A stretch of 64,000 nucleotides of DNA, taken from contig PKEB01000019.1 in the NCBI GenBank assembly GCA_002863125.1, forward strand, positions 101,585 to 165,584. The letters are read 5' to 3'. The translations under genes and the position numbers were made by a program. Of the stretch, positions 8,726 to 17,159 are shown one piece after another (the first letter of the stretch is position 1; the number at the start of each line of letters is the position of its first letter). The DNA comes from Flavobacteriales bacterium (lineage in GTDB: Bacteria > Bacteroidota > Bacteroidia > Flavobacteriales_D > Sanyastnellaceae). The notes under the pieces were generated by a model, which saw nothing but the letters and a program-made list of their open reading frames with translations, made no database searches and was not told where the DNA came from.

Positions 8726-9652
8726 ATGAGTTTAGTAACCGTTGGTACCGTGGCCTTTGATGCCATCCAAACCCCATTCGCTTCTTCTGGTAAAATCGTA
8801 GGTGGCGCCGCCTCTTACATCGGCCTCAGCGCGAGTCAATTTGCGAAGGAGCAGCACATCATCTCGGTCATTGGGGACGACTTTCCCCAATCCTTCATCA
8901 CTGAACTCGAGTCGCGCGGGGTCAACACAGAAGGCCTCGAATGCCGCAAAGGCGAAAAGAGCTTCTTCTGGGAAGGGAAGTACCACATGGACATGAATTC
9001 CCGGGACACCCTTACCACCGACTTGAATGTGTTGGCGGATTTCAAGCCGGTCGTTCCAGAATCCGCAAAGCAGTCGGATTACGTCATGCTTGGCAACCTG
9101 GACCCCAATGTGCAGGCCAGCGTGTTGGATCAGATGGCTAAGCGCCCCAAGCTCGTCGTGTTGGACACTATGAATTTTTGGATGGACATCGCACTGGAGC
9201 CACTAAAAGCGGTATTGCAGCGCATCGATGTACTCACGATCAACGATGAAGAAGCGCGCCAGCTTTCAGGCGAATACTCCCTAGTGAAAGCCGCCCAAAA
9301 AATCCTCGCTATGGGCCCATCCACCCTGGTCATCAAAAAGGGCGAACACGGTGCACTGCTCTTCAATCAGGATGAGGTTTTCTTTGCTCCCGCGCTGCCG
9401 CTGGAGGAGGTGCTGGATCCTACCGGTGCTGGCGACTCTTTTGCCGGAGGTTTCATTGGCTACTTGGCGCACACCGACGACACGTCGTTTGCGAACATGA
9501 AGCGTGCGGTGGTCTTGGGTTCAGCATTGGCGTCATTTACGTGCGAGCAATTCGGCACCGAGCGCCTACTGAGTTTGACCCAAGGGGAGCTGGACGAGCG
9601 CATTCAGCGGTTCGTCGACCTCGTCGATTTCGACATTGTATTGAAGGGCTAA
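8726..9652 (+). CDS. PfkB-family sugar kinase
   Basis: 308 residues from the ATG at 8726 (the frame extends to a TTG at 8705, which lies inside the likely promoter). A ribokinase/PfkB fold is shown by the N-terminal GGAASYIGL substrate-loop motif (about residues 30-40) and the C-terminal signature DPTGAGDSFAGGF (about 230-245), whose Asp is the catalytic base and whose GAGD forms the anion hole. It transfers phosphate from ATP to a sugar or nucleoside; the substrate cannot be told. The protein lacks a membrane segment and is cytoplasmic. It converges on the M23 peptidase gene with seven bases between stops. Confidence 0.85.
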   Translation: MSLVTVGTVAFDAIQTPFASSGKIVGGAASYIGLSASQFAKEQHIISVIGDDFPQSFITELESRGVNTEGLECRKGEKSFFWEGKYHMDMNSRDTLTTDLNVLADFKPVVPESAKQSDYVMLGNLDPNVQASVLDQMAKRPKLVVLDTMNFWMDIALEPLKAVLQRIDVLTINDEEARQLSGEYSLVKAAQKILAMGPSTLVIKKGEHGALLFNQDEVFFAPALPLEEVLDPTGAGDSFAGGFIGYLAHTDDTSFANMKRAVVLGSALASFTCEQFGTERLLSLTQGELDERIQRFVDLVDFDIVLKG

Positions 9653-9659
9653 GCCTCGA

Positions 9660-10550
9660 TTATTCGGGCCGCTCAGGGGCGTATTCCGGGAGCCATTGCA
9701 CCGGGTCGAGCGCTGTTCCATCCACCCACCATTCGAAGTGGGAATGTGGACCTGTAGAATGGGTTCCTGTTCCACCCAAAACCGCAATGGGGTCACCGGC
9801 TTGAACCCGGTCGCCCTCCTCGACGAGCAAGCTTTGGTTGTGCTTGTACACGGAAATGCGGTTGCCAGGGTGCTGAATGTTGACCACGTATCCGCCGTCT
9901 GAAGTGTATGAGGCGAGCATCACGGTACCATCGTCCACCGCGTGAATCACGGATCCAACTGGCGCAACAAAATCGACCCCGAAATGCCCGATGGCCGGGT
10001 CGAACTCCGAGGAGATTTCACCTTGCAGTGGCGCGAATGGAATACTCTTTGAGGCCCACTCATTGGATTGCGCACGTTGCAAAGCAAACCGGTCTTCATC
10101 TTCAACGCGCTCGCGCAATGCCAAATCTTCTTCGGTCAACCCCCAATCGTTCAACCCCTCTTCTGTGTCGGCCATGGCTGCGCTGTCCAGCACCGCGGGC
10201 TCGACATCATCCACCACCACCTGGCCCGTCAGCACTGTGCGCAGGTCGTTCATGTAGCGCTCTTGAACTGCCAATGCGTGGAGAGCACTGTCCGCGCGCA
10301 ATTCCGCATCGATGGCACGCATGCGGCTAGCCTCGCTGACGTAACCCGGCACGATGTATTCGCGCAGCGGCGTCCATGCGACGATGAGGTAAGTGAGCCC
10401 GGCAATGGTGACCAACAGCGCTCCGGATGTAGCGGCCAATCCCCACCGGTTGACCGTCATCTGCCACCGTTCCTTGTAGGATTGTTCCTCGTGCAGGACC
10501 AAGCGGTAGCGCTTGAACCAGCGTTCGCGAAAGTCGTTGAGTTGTGCCAT
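9660..10550 (-). CDS. Membrane-anchored M23 family metallopeptidase
   Basis: 296 residues from the ATG at 10550. The frame extends upstream to 11132, but that part is antisense to sprE and has no sensible content. A single transmembrane helix lies near 40-58 (GALLVTIAGLTYLIVAW), followed by a periplasmic stalk with acidic and helical sequence. The C-terminal LytM/M23 domain has HFGVDF (first zinc His and Asp) and HSHFEWW (HxH), so all zinc ligands are present and it should be an active peptidoglycan endopeptidase. It is divergent from sprE with 93 bases between starts. M23 proteins beside bactofilin and SprE genes suggest an envelope-assembly neighbourhood. Confidence 0.88.
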   Translation of the reverse strand: MAQLNDFRERWFKRYRLVLHEEQSYKERWQMTVNRWGLAATSGALLVTIAGLTYLIVAWTPLREYIVPGYVSEASRMRAIDAELRADSALHALAVQERYMNDLRTVLTGQVVVDDVEPAVLDSAAMADTEEGLNDWGLTEEDLALRERVEDEDRFALQRAQSNEWASKSIPFAPLQGEISSEFDPAIGHFGVDFVAPVGSVIHAVDDGTVMLASYTSDGGYVVNIQHPGNRISVYKHNQSLLVEEGDRVQAGDPIAVLGGTGTHSTGPHSHFEWWVDGTALDPVQWLPEYAPERPE

Positions 10551-10643
10551 TGCTGGGAACAAATATCGCGGAATACACAAAAAGGCATCGTTTGGTCGCC
10601 GCGTTTGGAATAATTTAGCGGATTCTGCGTTGAGCACCTGTCC

Positions 10644-13328
10644 ATGGGACCAAATAAGATGAGCAAAAACGGGATGTTGGGATGGGGGATGGTTATCCTC
10701 CTCATGGTAACGGGATGTTCTACAACACGGGACGGTTTCGCTTACCGGCTCTACCACAACACGAATGCCAAATACAACGGCTTCTTCTACGCGACCGAAG
10801 CAATGAAGGAAGCTGAGCAAGTGCTCTATGAAGGGTACGAGGAAAATTGGGATGAGATCCTCCCCATCTTCCGCCCGGTCGACGAGGCAACCGCTCAGCA
10901 AGTTTACCCGCTGATGGAGCGCGCCATCGAGAAGTGCACAAAGGTGGTCGACAAGCACACTATGTCGCCGTCTCGCCGACAGCAAAAAGACTTGAAGCGC
11001 CCGGAGTTGAATAAGTGGATTGACGACAACTACGATGTGATTGCCCGCGCGCATTTGATCAAAGGCGAAAAGGAGAAAGCCCTCGAGGTGTTCCAGTACC
11101 TCGTTCGGACGTTGGATTACCCCGACGCGCAAGCGTGGTCAAATGCTTGGATGGCCCGCACGTACATGGCCTTTGACGACCGAGTACGGGCCAGCAACAC
11201 CCTCATCAAAGCGGCGCAAACCAAGCGCGTGGACGACCCAGAGGTGATGGTGTATGTGCACGAGGTGTACGCGGCGTTTTACTTAATGTACGATGAGGTA
11301 GAGGCGGCCATCGAACAACTGGAAGAGGCGTTTGACTATGTGGAGAAGCGAAAAGACCACGCGCGCTTACTCTTCATTTTGGCCCAGTGCTACGAGGCAG
11401 CCGGACAATCCGAAAAAGCCATCGAGCGTTACAACGAGGTCGTGGATTTGCGCACACCTTACGAGCTGGAGTTTTACGCTAAAATCAAGCAGGCCATGGC
11501 GTTCGATCGCCGTGAAACCGATAGCCAACCCATTATTGAGTTGTTGGAGGAGATGCTTGACGACGATAAGAACGATATCTACAAGGATCAAATTTTCTAC
11601 GCGTTGGCCACCTTAGCGCTGGAAGAACGTCGCCGGGAAGATGCGGTGGATTTGCTGAAGGAGTCCCTCTTGGTGAACGACGAGAACACCCGCCAACGCA
11701 TGAAGAGCTACTTGATGCTCGGCGACCTCTACATGGAGGACCTGGACTACACCAATGCTCAAGCGTACTACGATAGCGCGCGCACCTTCATGGAAGATGA
11801 AAACGAACGCTTCGATGACGTGGACGCGATGGCAGACAACCTCACAGAGTTGGTCACCAACTTGAACACCATCACCGAGCAGGACAGCCTCTTGGAGATC
11901 TGTGACCTGCCTGAGAATGAGCGCAACGACCGCATCGCGGAAATCATCGCTCAACTGGAAGCAGAAGAGGAAGCCCGCAAGCGAGCGGCAGAGGCAGCAG
12001 CAGAGGCAGAGCTGGCGTATGCAGGCGACCAAGGCGCAGGCATGTTCTGGCCGTACAATGCCCAACTCAAGGTCGCGGGACGCCGAAACTTCCGAGACTA
12101 TTGGGGTGATCGGCCACTGGAAGACAATTGGCGGCGCGCGATGAAGATGGACGTGGCCTTCTCGAATGAAGTGGGAGTCGGAGAAGACGAGGCGGGGGCC
12201 ATTGAATTGGTAGAAGACGGTTTGGTCCCAGGCGAGATTCCAAGCTTCGATGAGCTCCTGGCGGGGCTGCCGTGCGACAGCGCCGAGCGAGAAAACGCCG
12301 TGGCAATGATCGCAGAAGCGTATTACAACGCAGGGTTGGTGTACAAGGAAAAGCTTTCCGACCTAGAGAACGCCATCGATACATGGACGGAACTGACGGA
12401 GCGCATGGACGAAAGCGAATTCCATCCGACGACTTACTACCAACTGTACCGAACCTACCTGCAGCGCGAGGTGGAGGAGAACTACCAAAGTCCTTTCTGT
12501 GCCACGTGCAATTCGGAGTACTGGAGCGCCCAAGTGATGGAGCGTTATCCCGATTCGGAGTGGGCCATTTTGATTGAAAACCCCGACTTCGCGGACCAAG
12601 AAGAGGTACGCCGAGAGGAAGAGCGGTTGGCATACGAGGAGCTGCTGCAACGGTATTATTCAAAAGCGTATCAAGAGGTGTTGCTCGCAGCCGATGAAAT
12701 CATCAATTACCACCCCACGAACAACTACATCTGCAAGTACCGATTGCTGCGTGCGCAGAGCATCGGTGGACTCAGCGCACGGACCGGCGGGGATCGCCGG
12801 GCGTATTTTGAGTCGCTTCAGCTGATCATTCGAGACTGTCCGGACACGGAAGAGGCGGAATTTGCCCAAGCGTTGCTGACAGCGCTGAACGGCAGCGCTC
12901 GCGACGCTGAGCAAACCGAAGAAACCGAAGAGGAAGAAGAAGAGGTGGTGGTATGGGAGCATAAACCTTACCTCACGCATTACTTCGGCATGTTGGTGCC
13001 AGTGGGCCGGGGCAATGTCGAGGAACTGCGAGCAACCATTGCGGACTTCAACACCGAATTTTTCGCTTCCAATGAATTGCGCGTGACCGCAAACTTGATC
13101 AACCGAAACTTCCAGATTGTCCTTGTCAAAGATTTCAAGCGGCAGGACTACAGCCTGGATTATTACGAGGTGTTCACCAACAACACCGGCGCGCTTGGGG
13201 CCATCAACACTTCCGGGTACGCTCTGTTTACCATTTCGACCGAGAACTACATCGAACTCTTCAAAAACAAGGAGACGGATAGCTACCAACGCTGGTTCGA
13301 AAAAGTGTACCTCGAAGGAGGTGAGTGA
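10644..13328 (+). CDS. sprE: T9SS/gliding lipoprotein SprE (PorW), TPR protein
   Basis: 894 residues (ATG 10644; an alternative ATG at 10659 gives a tidier signal). The lipobox is MVTGC, with Cys near residue 25. The text after it (RLYHNTNAKYNGFFYATEAMK, then the run ending IEKCTKVVDKHTM, then KWIDDNYDVIARA) is the hallmark N-terminus of SprE of Flavobacterium and PorW of Porphyromonas. Tetratricopeptide-like helices follow through about residue 430, then an Ala/Glu-rich linker (EEEARKRAAEAAAEAE), more helical repeats to about 760, an acidic run, and a C-terminal globular domain. SprE/PorW is needed for T9SS secretion and gliding and links the trans-envelope motor to outer-membrane parts. This fits the many T9SS cargo proteins in the window. 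Confidence 0.88.
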   Translation: MGPNKMSKNGMLGWGMVILLMVTGCSTTRDGFAYRLYHNTNAKYNGFFYATEAMKEAEQVLYEGYEENWDEILPIFRPVDEATAQQVYPLMERAIEKCTKVVDKHTMSPSRRQQKDLKRPELNKWIDDNYDVIARAHLIKGEKEKALEVFQYLVRTLDYPDAQAWSNAWMARTYMAFDDRVRASNTLIKAAQTKRVDDPEVMVYVHEVYAAFYLMYDEVEAAIEQLEEAFDYVEKRKDHARLLFILAQCYEAAGQSEKAIERYNEVVDLRTPYELEFYAKIKQAMAFDRRETDSQPIIELLEEMLDDDKNDIYKDQIFYALATLALEERRREDAVDLLKESLLVNDENTRQRMKSYLMLGDLYMEDLDYTNAQAYYDSARTFMEDENERFDDVDAMADNLTELVTNLNTITEQDSLLEICDLPENERNDRIAEIIAQLEAEEEARKRAAEAAAEAELAYAGDQGAGMFWPYNAQLKVAGRRNFRDYWGDRPLEDNWRRAMKMDVAFSNEVGVGEDEAGAIELVEDGLVPGEIPSFDELLAGLPCDSAERENAVAMIAEAYYNAGLVYKEKLSDLENAIDTWTELTERMDESEFHPTTYYQLYRTYLQREVEENYQSPFCATCNSEYWSAQVMERYPDSEWAILIENPDFADQEEVRREEERLAYEELLQRYYSKAYQEVLLAADEIINYHPTNNYICKYRLLRAQSIGGLSARTGGDRRAYFESLQLIIRDCPDTEEAEFAQALLTALNGSARDAEQTEETEEEEEEVVVWEHKPYLTHYFGMLVPVGRGNVEELRATIADFNTEFFASNELRVTANLINRNFQIVLVKDFKRQDYSLDYYEVFTNNTGALGAINTSGYALFTISTENYIELFKNKETDSYQRWFEKVYLEGGE

Positions 13329-13355
13329 CCCTTAGTACGTTAGCGGGTTTCGAAT

Positions 13356-13363
13356 TACCTTTA
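13356..13363 (+). promoter_or_regulatory. -7-like box four bases before the bactofilin start
   Basis: TACCTTTA, then CGCC, then ATG at 13368. This is the recurrent TAnnTTyG-N4-ATG layout seen at several genes here and predicts transcription starting at the start codon. Confidence 0.45.
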
Positions 13364-13367
13364 CGCC

Positions 13368-13811
13368 ATGCTTGGAACCACCAAAAAGTCAATGAAACCA
13401 GAAACGTCATCGGATAACGCGGTCAACCGAATCGCGAAAGGCACCACCTTCGAAGGGGTGCTCCGCAGTGAAAACAACGTCCGCATCGATGGAACGTTCG
13501 AAGGAGAACTTGTTACAAAGGGCCGTTTGGTCATTGGAAACTCAGGTCGAATCAAAGGCTCTGTGTCATGCGCTCATTGCGAGACAGAGGGGGAAATGGA
13601 AGGAAACATCCTCGTCCAGGAACTCTTCGTTTTGAAAGCCTCATCGAAGGTTCACGGTGACATCCAATACGGACAGCTTTCGGTTGAAAATGGCGCGCAA
13701 GCCACCGGTAACCTGCACTTGACTTCCAAAGTCAAGGACATCAAGGACGCTGGCCGCGATAAGCACCCCGTGGCTCAGAAGGCAAACGCCCAGCAGCCAG
13801 CCGCGGTATAA
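13368..13811 (+). CDS. Bactofilin (polymer-forming cytoskeletal protein)
   Basis: 147 residues. The core (about 20-125) has the bactofilin beta-helix rhythm: IAKGTTFEGVLRSENNVRIDG, then repeated short strands with alternating hydrophobics and Gly (FEGELVTKGRLVIGNSG, IKGSVSC, GEMEGNILV, HGDIQYG). Bactofilins polymerise without nucleotides and scaffold peptidoglycan enzymes. A nearby M23 peptidase supports such a role here (bactofilin and M23 pairs are known in other phyla). Starts 37 bases after sprE and is followed closely by ATP synthase accessory genes. Confidence 0.88.
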   Translation: MLGTTKKSMKPETSSDNAVNRIAKGTTFEGVLRSENNVRIDGTFEGELVTKGRLVIGNSGRIKGSVSCAHCETEGEMEGNILVQELFVLKASSKVHGDIQYGQLSVENGAQATGNLHLTSKVKDIKDAGRDKHPVAQKANAQQPAAV

Positions 13812-13822
13812 CCCCGCAGCTT

Positions 13823-14041
13823 TTGACACCACAAACCCCCAAGCGGCCCTCAAAATCCGGCTCTTTCTTGCGGTTTTCCGGCATGGCATTCACCATGGCG
13901 GGATCCATTGGTGTGGCCGTTTGGTTGGGGCGCAAATGGGACCTCAACACCGGTCACGAGTTCCCCCTCGGAACCCTCCTTGGAGGCGTTTTTGGAACGG
14001 CCGCTGCCATTTGGATGGTGATCAAAGAGCTGTCGAAATAA
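13823..14041 (+). CDS. AtpZ/AtpI-family ATP synthase accessory protein
   Basis: 72 residues from a TTG start 11 bases after the bactofilin stop; no ATG gives a full-length product. Two transmembrane helices (about 20-36 and 47-66) joined by WLGRKWDLNTGHEFPLG, a layout typical of AtpZ/AtpI-like small membrane proteins encoded just ahead of atp operons. These assist assembly of the c-ring or magnesium uptake; which applies here cannot be told. Start codon choice is the main uncertainty. Confidence 0.72.
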   Translation: MTPQTPKRPSKSGSFLRFSGMAFTMAGSIGVAVWLGRKWDLNTGHEFPLGTLLGGVFGTAAAIWMVIKELSK

Positions 14042-14051
14042 CCGAATCCAC

Positions 14052-14426
14052 ATGCGCTTTTCGATGAAATTGACCGTGGCCAACGCCGTGTTGCTGGGAG
14101 CGGGGATGGTTATTCCCCCGTTTGCACCCTTTGCCTCGACGTGGGTGTGGTTGGCTGTTGTGTGTTGGTATTTTGGCTTGACGCTGCTGTTGAATCGTTG
14201 GATCCAATCAGCTATGCGCCGGTCTTCGATGCAGTTCATCACGGCTGTAAATGGTTCGACGGCGGTCAAGATGTTTTCGAGTCTCGCGCTCATCACAGCC
14301 TACCTCGTTTTGGTGGGTGGAATGTACCGGGTGCATTTCGTCTTGGGGTTGTTTGTGGTATTCGCTGTGAACTCGGTTTTGCTCGTTGTTGAATCGCAAA
14401 ATCACGCACCTCGCGACCCGAATTGA
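14052..14426 (+). CDS. Small four-helix membrane protein, AtpI-like
   Basis: 124 residues with four hydrophobic segments (about 8-24, 28-46, 73-90, 94-114). It lies 10 bases after the AtpZ-like gene and about 100 bases before atpB, the position of AtpI in Bacteroidota atp clusters. Sequence identity cues are weak; the call rests on position and topology. It may act in c-ring assembly. Confidence 0.6.
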   Translation: MRFSMKLTVANAVLLGAGMVIPPFAPFASTWVWLAVVCWYFGLTLLLNRWIQSAMRRSSMQFITAVNGSTAVKMFSSLALITAYLVLVGGMYRVHFVLGLFVVFAVNSVLLVVESQNHAPRDPN

Positions 14427-14489
14427 AGATTTCCACTTCTGCAGGTAAAGAAATTAGCAAAACTTCAATGCTGCCTGTGTCCTGTGAGT

Positions 14490-14497
14490 TACTTTTG
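14490..14497 (+). promoter_or_regulatory. Putative -7 box of the atpBEFHAG operon
   Basis: TACTTTTG is a full match to TAnnTTTG, 26 bases upstream of the atpB ATG, in the roughly 100-base gap that separates the AtpI-like gene from atpB. No good TTTG -33 is seen at 19 bases. Confidence 0.45.
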
Positions 14498-14523
14498 CGC
14501 CGAATTCAGCCCTACCGCCAAAA

Positions 14524-15783
14524 ATGAATCGTCTTTTTAGTTCATTCAAGGCCCTGCTTGCCGCCTTGCTCCTCCTAACTGGAACAGCGCTTTTGGCTCA
14601 AGACCACGGCCACGCTGATGAGCACGCTGCACATGCCGAGCACAATGCGCACGCTCACGGCGATGAACATGGCGATGCGGATGCCGACCACAGCCACGAG
14701 GGTGATCACAGCGAGGAAGCGCACGACCACGAATCACACGCGGGTCACGATCACGACGATCACGACGACCACGCCCACGATGAAGAGTTTGTAGCGGGCA
14801 CGTTCATCATTCACCACATTGCAGACGCTCATGATATCCACCTCTTCGGTGATGTCCATATTCCACTGCCGGTCATTCTTTACATCGAGGGCCAGGGAGT
14901 GAAGATCTTCGTGAGCAGCACATTCGAAGGATACGGTCACGGCAACAAGACATGTGAATTGGATGGCATCGCCTACACCATGCATGCTGAAGACGGCACG
15001 ACTGCGGACGGCACTCCTGTCGTTTCGGGCCAAATCACGGCCGCTGCAGACGGTTCCGCCCTCACGGTTTACGATTTCTCCATCACCAAGTCGGTATTCG
15101 GGATGCTGCTCATCCTCGCGGCGATGGTGTGGATGTTCTTGAGCATCGCCGGTCACTACAAAAAGAACCCAGGTCAAGCGCCGAAGGGAATGGCCAACGC
15201 GCTCGAGCCGTTGATCATTTTCGTTCGGGACGAGATTGCCAGGCCCTCAATTGGAGACAAGGCGGATAAGTTCATGCCGTTTTTGTTGACGGTCTTCTTC
15301 TTCATTTTCTTCTGCAACCTCCTGGGATTGGTTCCTTTCTTGGGTGGGTTCAACATTACCGGCACGATCGGTGTAACAGTCGTCTTGGCGACGCTGGTCT
15401 TCTTCCTGACTAACCTGAACGGCAACAAGCATTACTGGGGCCACATCTTCTGGCCTCCCGGTGTACCGCTTCCCGTAAAATTCATTTTGGTGCCGATCGA
15501 GGTGTTCAGCATCATCATGAAGCCTGCGGTATTGATGATTCGTTTGACCGCGAACATTAGCGCGGGACACATCATCATCCTCGCATTCACGAGCTTGATT
15601 TTCATTTTCGGTGACGGCGGTCAAGCCATCGGAGCCGGATCGGGCATGGGGATCTTCTCCACGGCCTTCATGATTTTCATGTACTTCTTGGAGTTGCTGG
15701 TGGCTTTCTTGCAAGCCTTTGTATTCACCTTGCTTGCCGCGATTTACTTCGGCGACGCCACCCACGACCCCGCACACCACTGA
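14524..15783 (+). CDS. atpB: F1Fo ATP synthase subunit a, with His-rich N-terminal extension
   Basis: 419 residues. A cleavable signal (1-25, ending LLAQ) precedes a strikingly His/Asp/Glu/Ala-rich stretch at about 27-88 holding about 19 histidines. Then comes a small beta domain and the membrane part from about residue 185: helix GMLLILAAMVWMFLSIAG, the conserved GLVPF, and VLMIRLTANISAGH with the essential Arg that faces the c-ring. The core length is normal; the extension faces the periplasm and could bind metal or buffer protons. First gene of atpBEFHAG. Confidence 0.95.
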   Translation: MNRLFSSFKALLAALLLLTGTALLAQDHGHADEHAAHAEHNAHAHGDEHGDADADHSHEGDHSEEAHDHESHAGHDHDDHDDHAHDEEFVAGTFIIHHIADAHDIHLFGDVHIPLPVILYIEGQGVKIFVSSTFEGYGHGNKTCELDGIAYTMHAEDGTTADGTPVVSGQITAAADGSALTVYDFSITKSVFGMLLILAAMVWMFLSIAGHYKKNPGQAPKGMANALEPLIIFVRDEIARPSIGDKADKFMPFLLTVFFFIFFCNLLGLVPFLGGFNITGTIGVTVVLATLVFFLTNLNGNKHYWGHIFWPPGVPLPVKFILVPIEVFSIIMKPAVLMIRLTANISAGHIIILAFTSLIFIFGDGGQAIGAGSGMGIFSTAFMIFMYFLELLVAFLQAFVFTLLAAIYFGDATHDPAHH

Positions 15784-15815
15784 ATTAAAATCCATCCACA
15801 ATAAAAACCAACATT

Positions 15816-16061
15816 ATGGAATTGTTGAGCATTCTTTTTGAAATCGGAGTAGGTCAAGGCCTTGCAGGTCTTGGCGCAGGTGCAGCAGCGATTGGCGCTG
15901 GTATCGGTGTAGGCCGCATTGGCGGATCTGCATTGGAAGCAATGGCACGTCAGCCAGAAGCAACCAGTGACTTGCGTTCTAACATGATCGTTGCCGCGGC
16001 ACTTGTTGAGGGTGTTGCTCTTTTCGGCATCATCATCTGCTTGCTCGTAGCCCTCGGATAA
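15816..16061 (+). CDS. atpE: F1Fo ATP synthase subunit c
   Basis: 81 residues, two transmembrane helices with a Gly/Ala-rich first helix (GLGAGAAAIGAGIGVG), the polar loop ARQPE and the ion-binding Glu at residue 65 in AALVEGVALFG. Glu is followed by Gly, not Ser/Thr, so the sodium-binding signature is incomplete and proton coupling is likely. Sits between atpB and atpF. Confidence 0.96.
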   Translation: MELLSILFEIGVGQGLAGLGAGAAAIGAGIGVGRIGGSALEAMARQPEATSDLRSNMIVAAALVEGVALFGIIICLLVALG

Positions 16062-16067
16062 TAAACG

Positions 16068-16565
16068 ATGGGAGCGCTACTTACACCGGCCCTCGGGACC
16101 GTCGTTTGGGCATCCATTGCATTCCTTGTGGTGCTTTTCGTACTCCGCCGTTTTGCGTGGGGTCCGATTCTGTCTGCGCTGAACGAGCGTGAAGAATCCA
16201 TTGCGGGCGCCTTGAACGAGGCGGAAAAGGTCCGCAAGGAAATGGAAGAACTGGCCGCGAGCAATGAAAACCAATTGAAGGAAGCCCGCGCGGAACGCGA
16301 CCGCATGTTGCGCGAAGCCCGCGAGATGGCCGACCAGTTGGTAGCCGATGCCAAAAACACAGCGCGCGAAGCAGCCGACAAGGAAGTAGCTGCCGCCAAA
16401 GACGCCATCGCTATTGAGCGCAAAGCCGCGGTTGCGGAATTGAAGGCGGAGGTAGGCAACTTGTCCTTGGAAATTGCAGAGCGTTTGCTGCGAGAAAAGT
16501 TGGAGTCAAACGACGAGCAAAAAGCCCTCGTCAACCGACTCATTGATGAATCTCCATTGAATTAA
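16068..16565 (+). CDS. atpF: F1Fo ATP synthase subunit b
   Basis: 165 residues: one N-terminal transmembrane helix (about 10-28), the conserved RRFAWGPI step, then a long charged helix that dimerises as the peripheral stalk. Starts six bases after atpE. Confidence 0.95.
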   Translation: MGALLTPALGTVVWASIAFLVVLFVLRRFAWGPILSALNEREESIAGALNEAEKVRKEMEELAASNENQLKEARAERDRMLREAREMADQLVADAKNTAREAADKEVAAAKDAIAIERKAAVAELKAEVGNLSLEIAERLLREKLESNDEQKALVNRLIDESPLN

Positions 16566-16568
16566 TCC

Positions 16569-17126
16569 ATGGCCACACCACGCGCAGCCATACGATACGC
16601 CAAATCCCTCTTCAGCCTTGCGGATGAAAAAGGGGCGATTGACAACATGGAAAAGGACATTCGGTTGTTGAACGATGCCGTTCAAGAATCCGATGACCTG
16701 GAACTCCTGTTGAAGAGCCCCGTCATCAAGGCCGACGCCAAGGAAAGCATCCTGGTGAAAATCTTCGAGGGCAAGATCGAATCGCTCACGTTGGAGTTCA
16801 TCAAGATTTTGGTCCGCAAGGGACGAGAGTCCATTTTGCCCGCCATTGTTGATGAGGCGCTGAACTTGGTTCGCCAGCAACGCAATGTGCGTGTGGCGGA
16901 AGTGAAGACAGCGATACCTATGGACGACGAGCTGCGCAGCCGTGTGAGCGCAGCTTTGAAGAACCTTCACGACGGAGAGGTTGAATTAAAGGAAACCGTA
17001 GCGCCTGAGTTGCTCGGCGGTTTTCAATTGCTCATGGACAACCGCATGATTGATGCCAGCATCAAGCGCGAGTTGGGGCTCCTTCGCCGTCAAATCACAG
17101 ATCACGATTACGAACCGGAATTTTAA
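16569..17126 (+). CDS. atpH: F1Fo ATP synthase subunit delta (OSCP)
   Basis: 185 residues. An N-terminal six-helix domain begins RAAIRYAKSLFSLADEKG; the C-terminal part contains PELLGGFQLLMDNRMIDASIKREL, matching the conserved G-G-F-x-x-x-x-x-x-x-x-I-D-x-S end of the family. It joins the stalk to the F1 head. Three bases separate it from atpF. Confidence 0.95.
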   Translation: MATPRAAIRYAKSLFSLADEKGAIDNMEKDIRLLNDAVQESDDLELLLKSPVIKADAKESILVKIFEGKIESLTLEFIKILVRKGRESILPAIVDEALNLVRQQRNVRVAEVKTAIPMDDELRSRVSAALKNLHDGEVELKETVAPELLGGFQLLMDNRMIDASIKRELGLLRRQITDHDYEPEF

Positions 17127-17159
17127 TCCGGACACCAAAACCGAACACCAGCCGAAATC

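Noticed and set aside
10551..11132. N-terminal extension of the M23 peptidase frame
   Set aside because: It is antisense to sprE and would put a poor sequence ahead of a normal membrane-anchored protein; the ATG at 10550 is sufficient.
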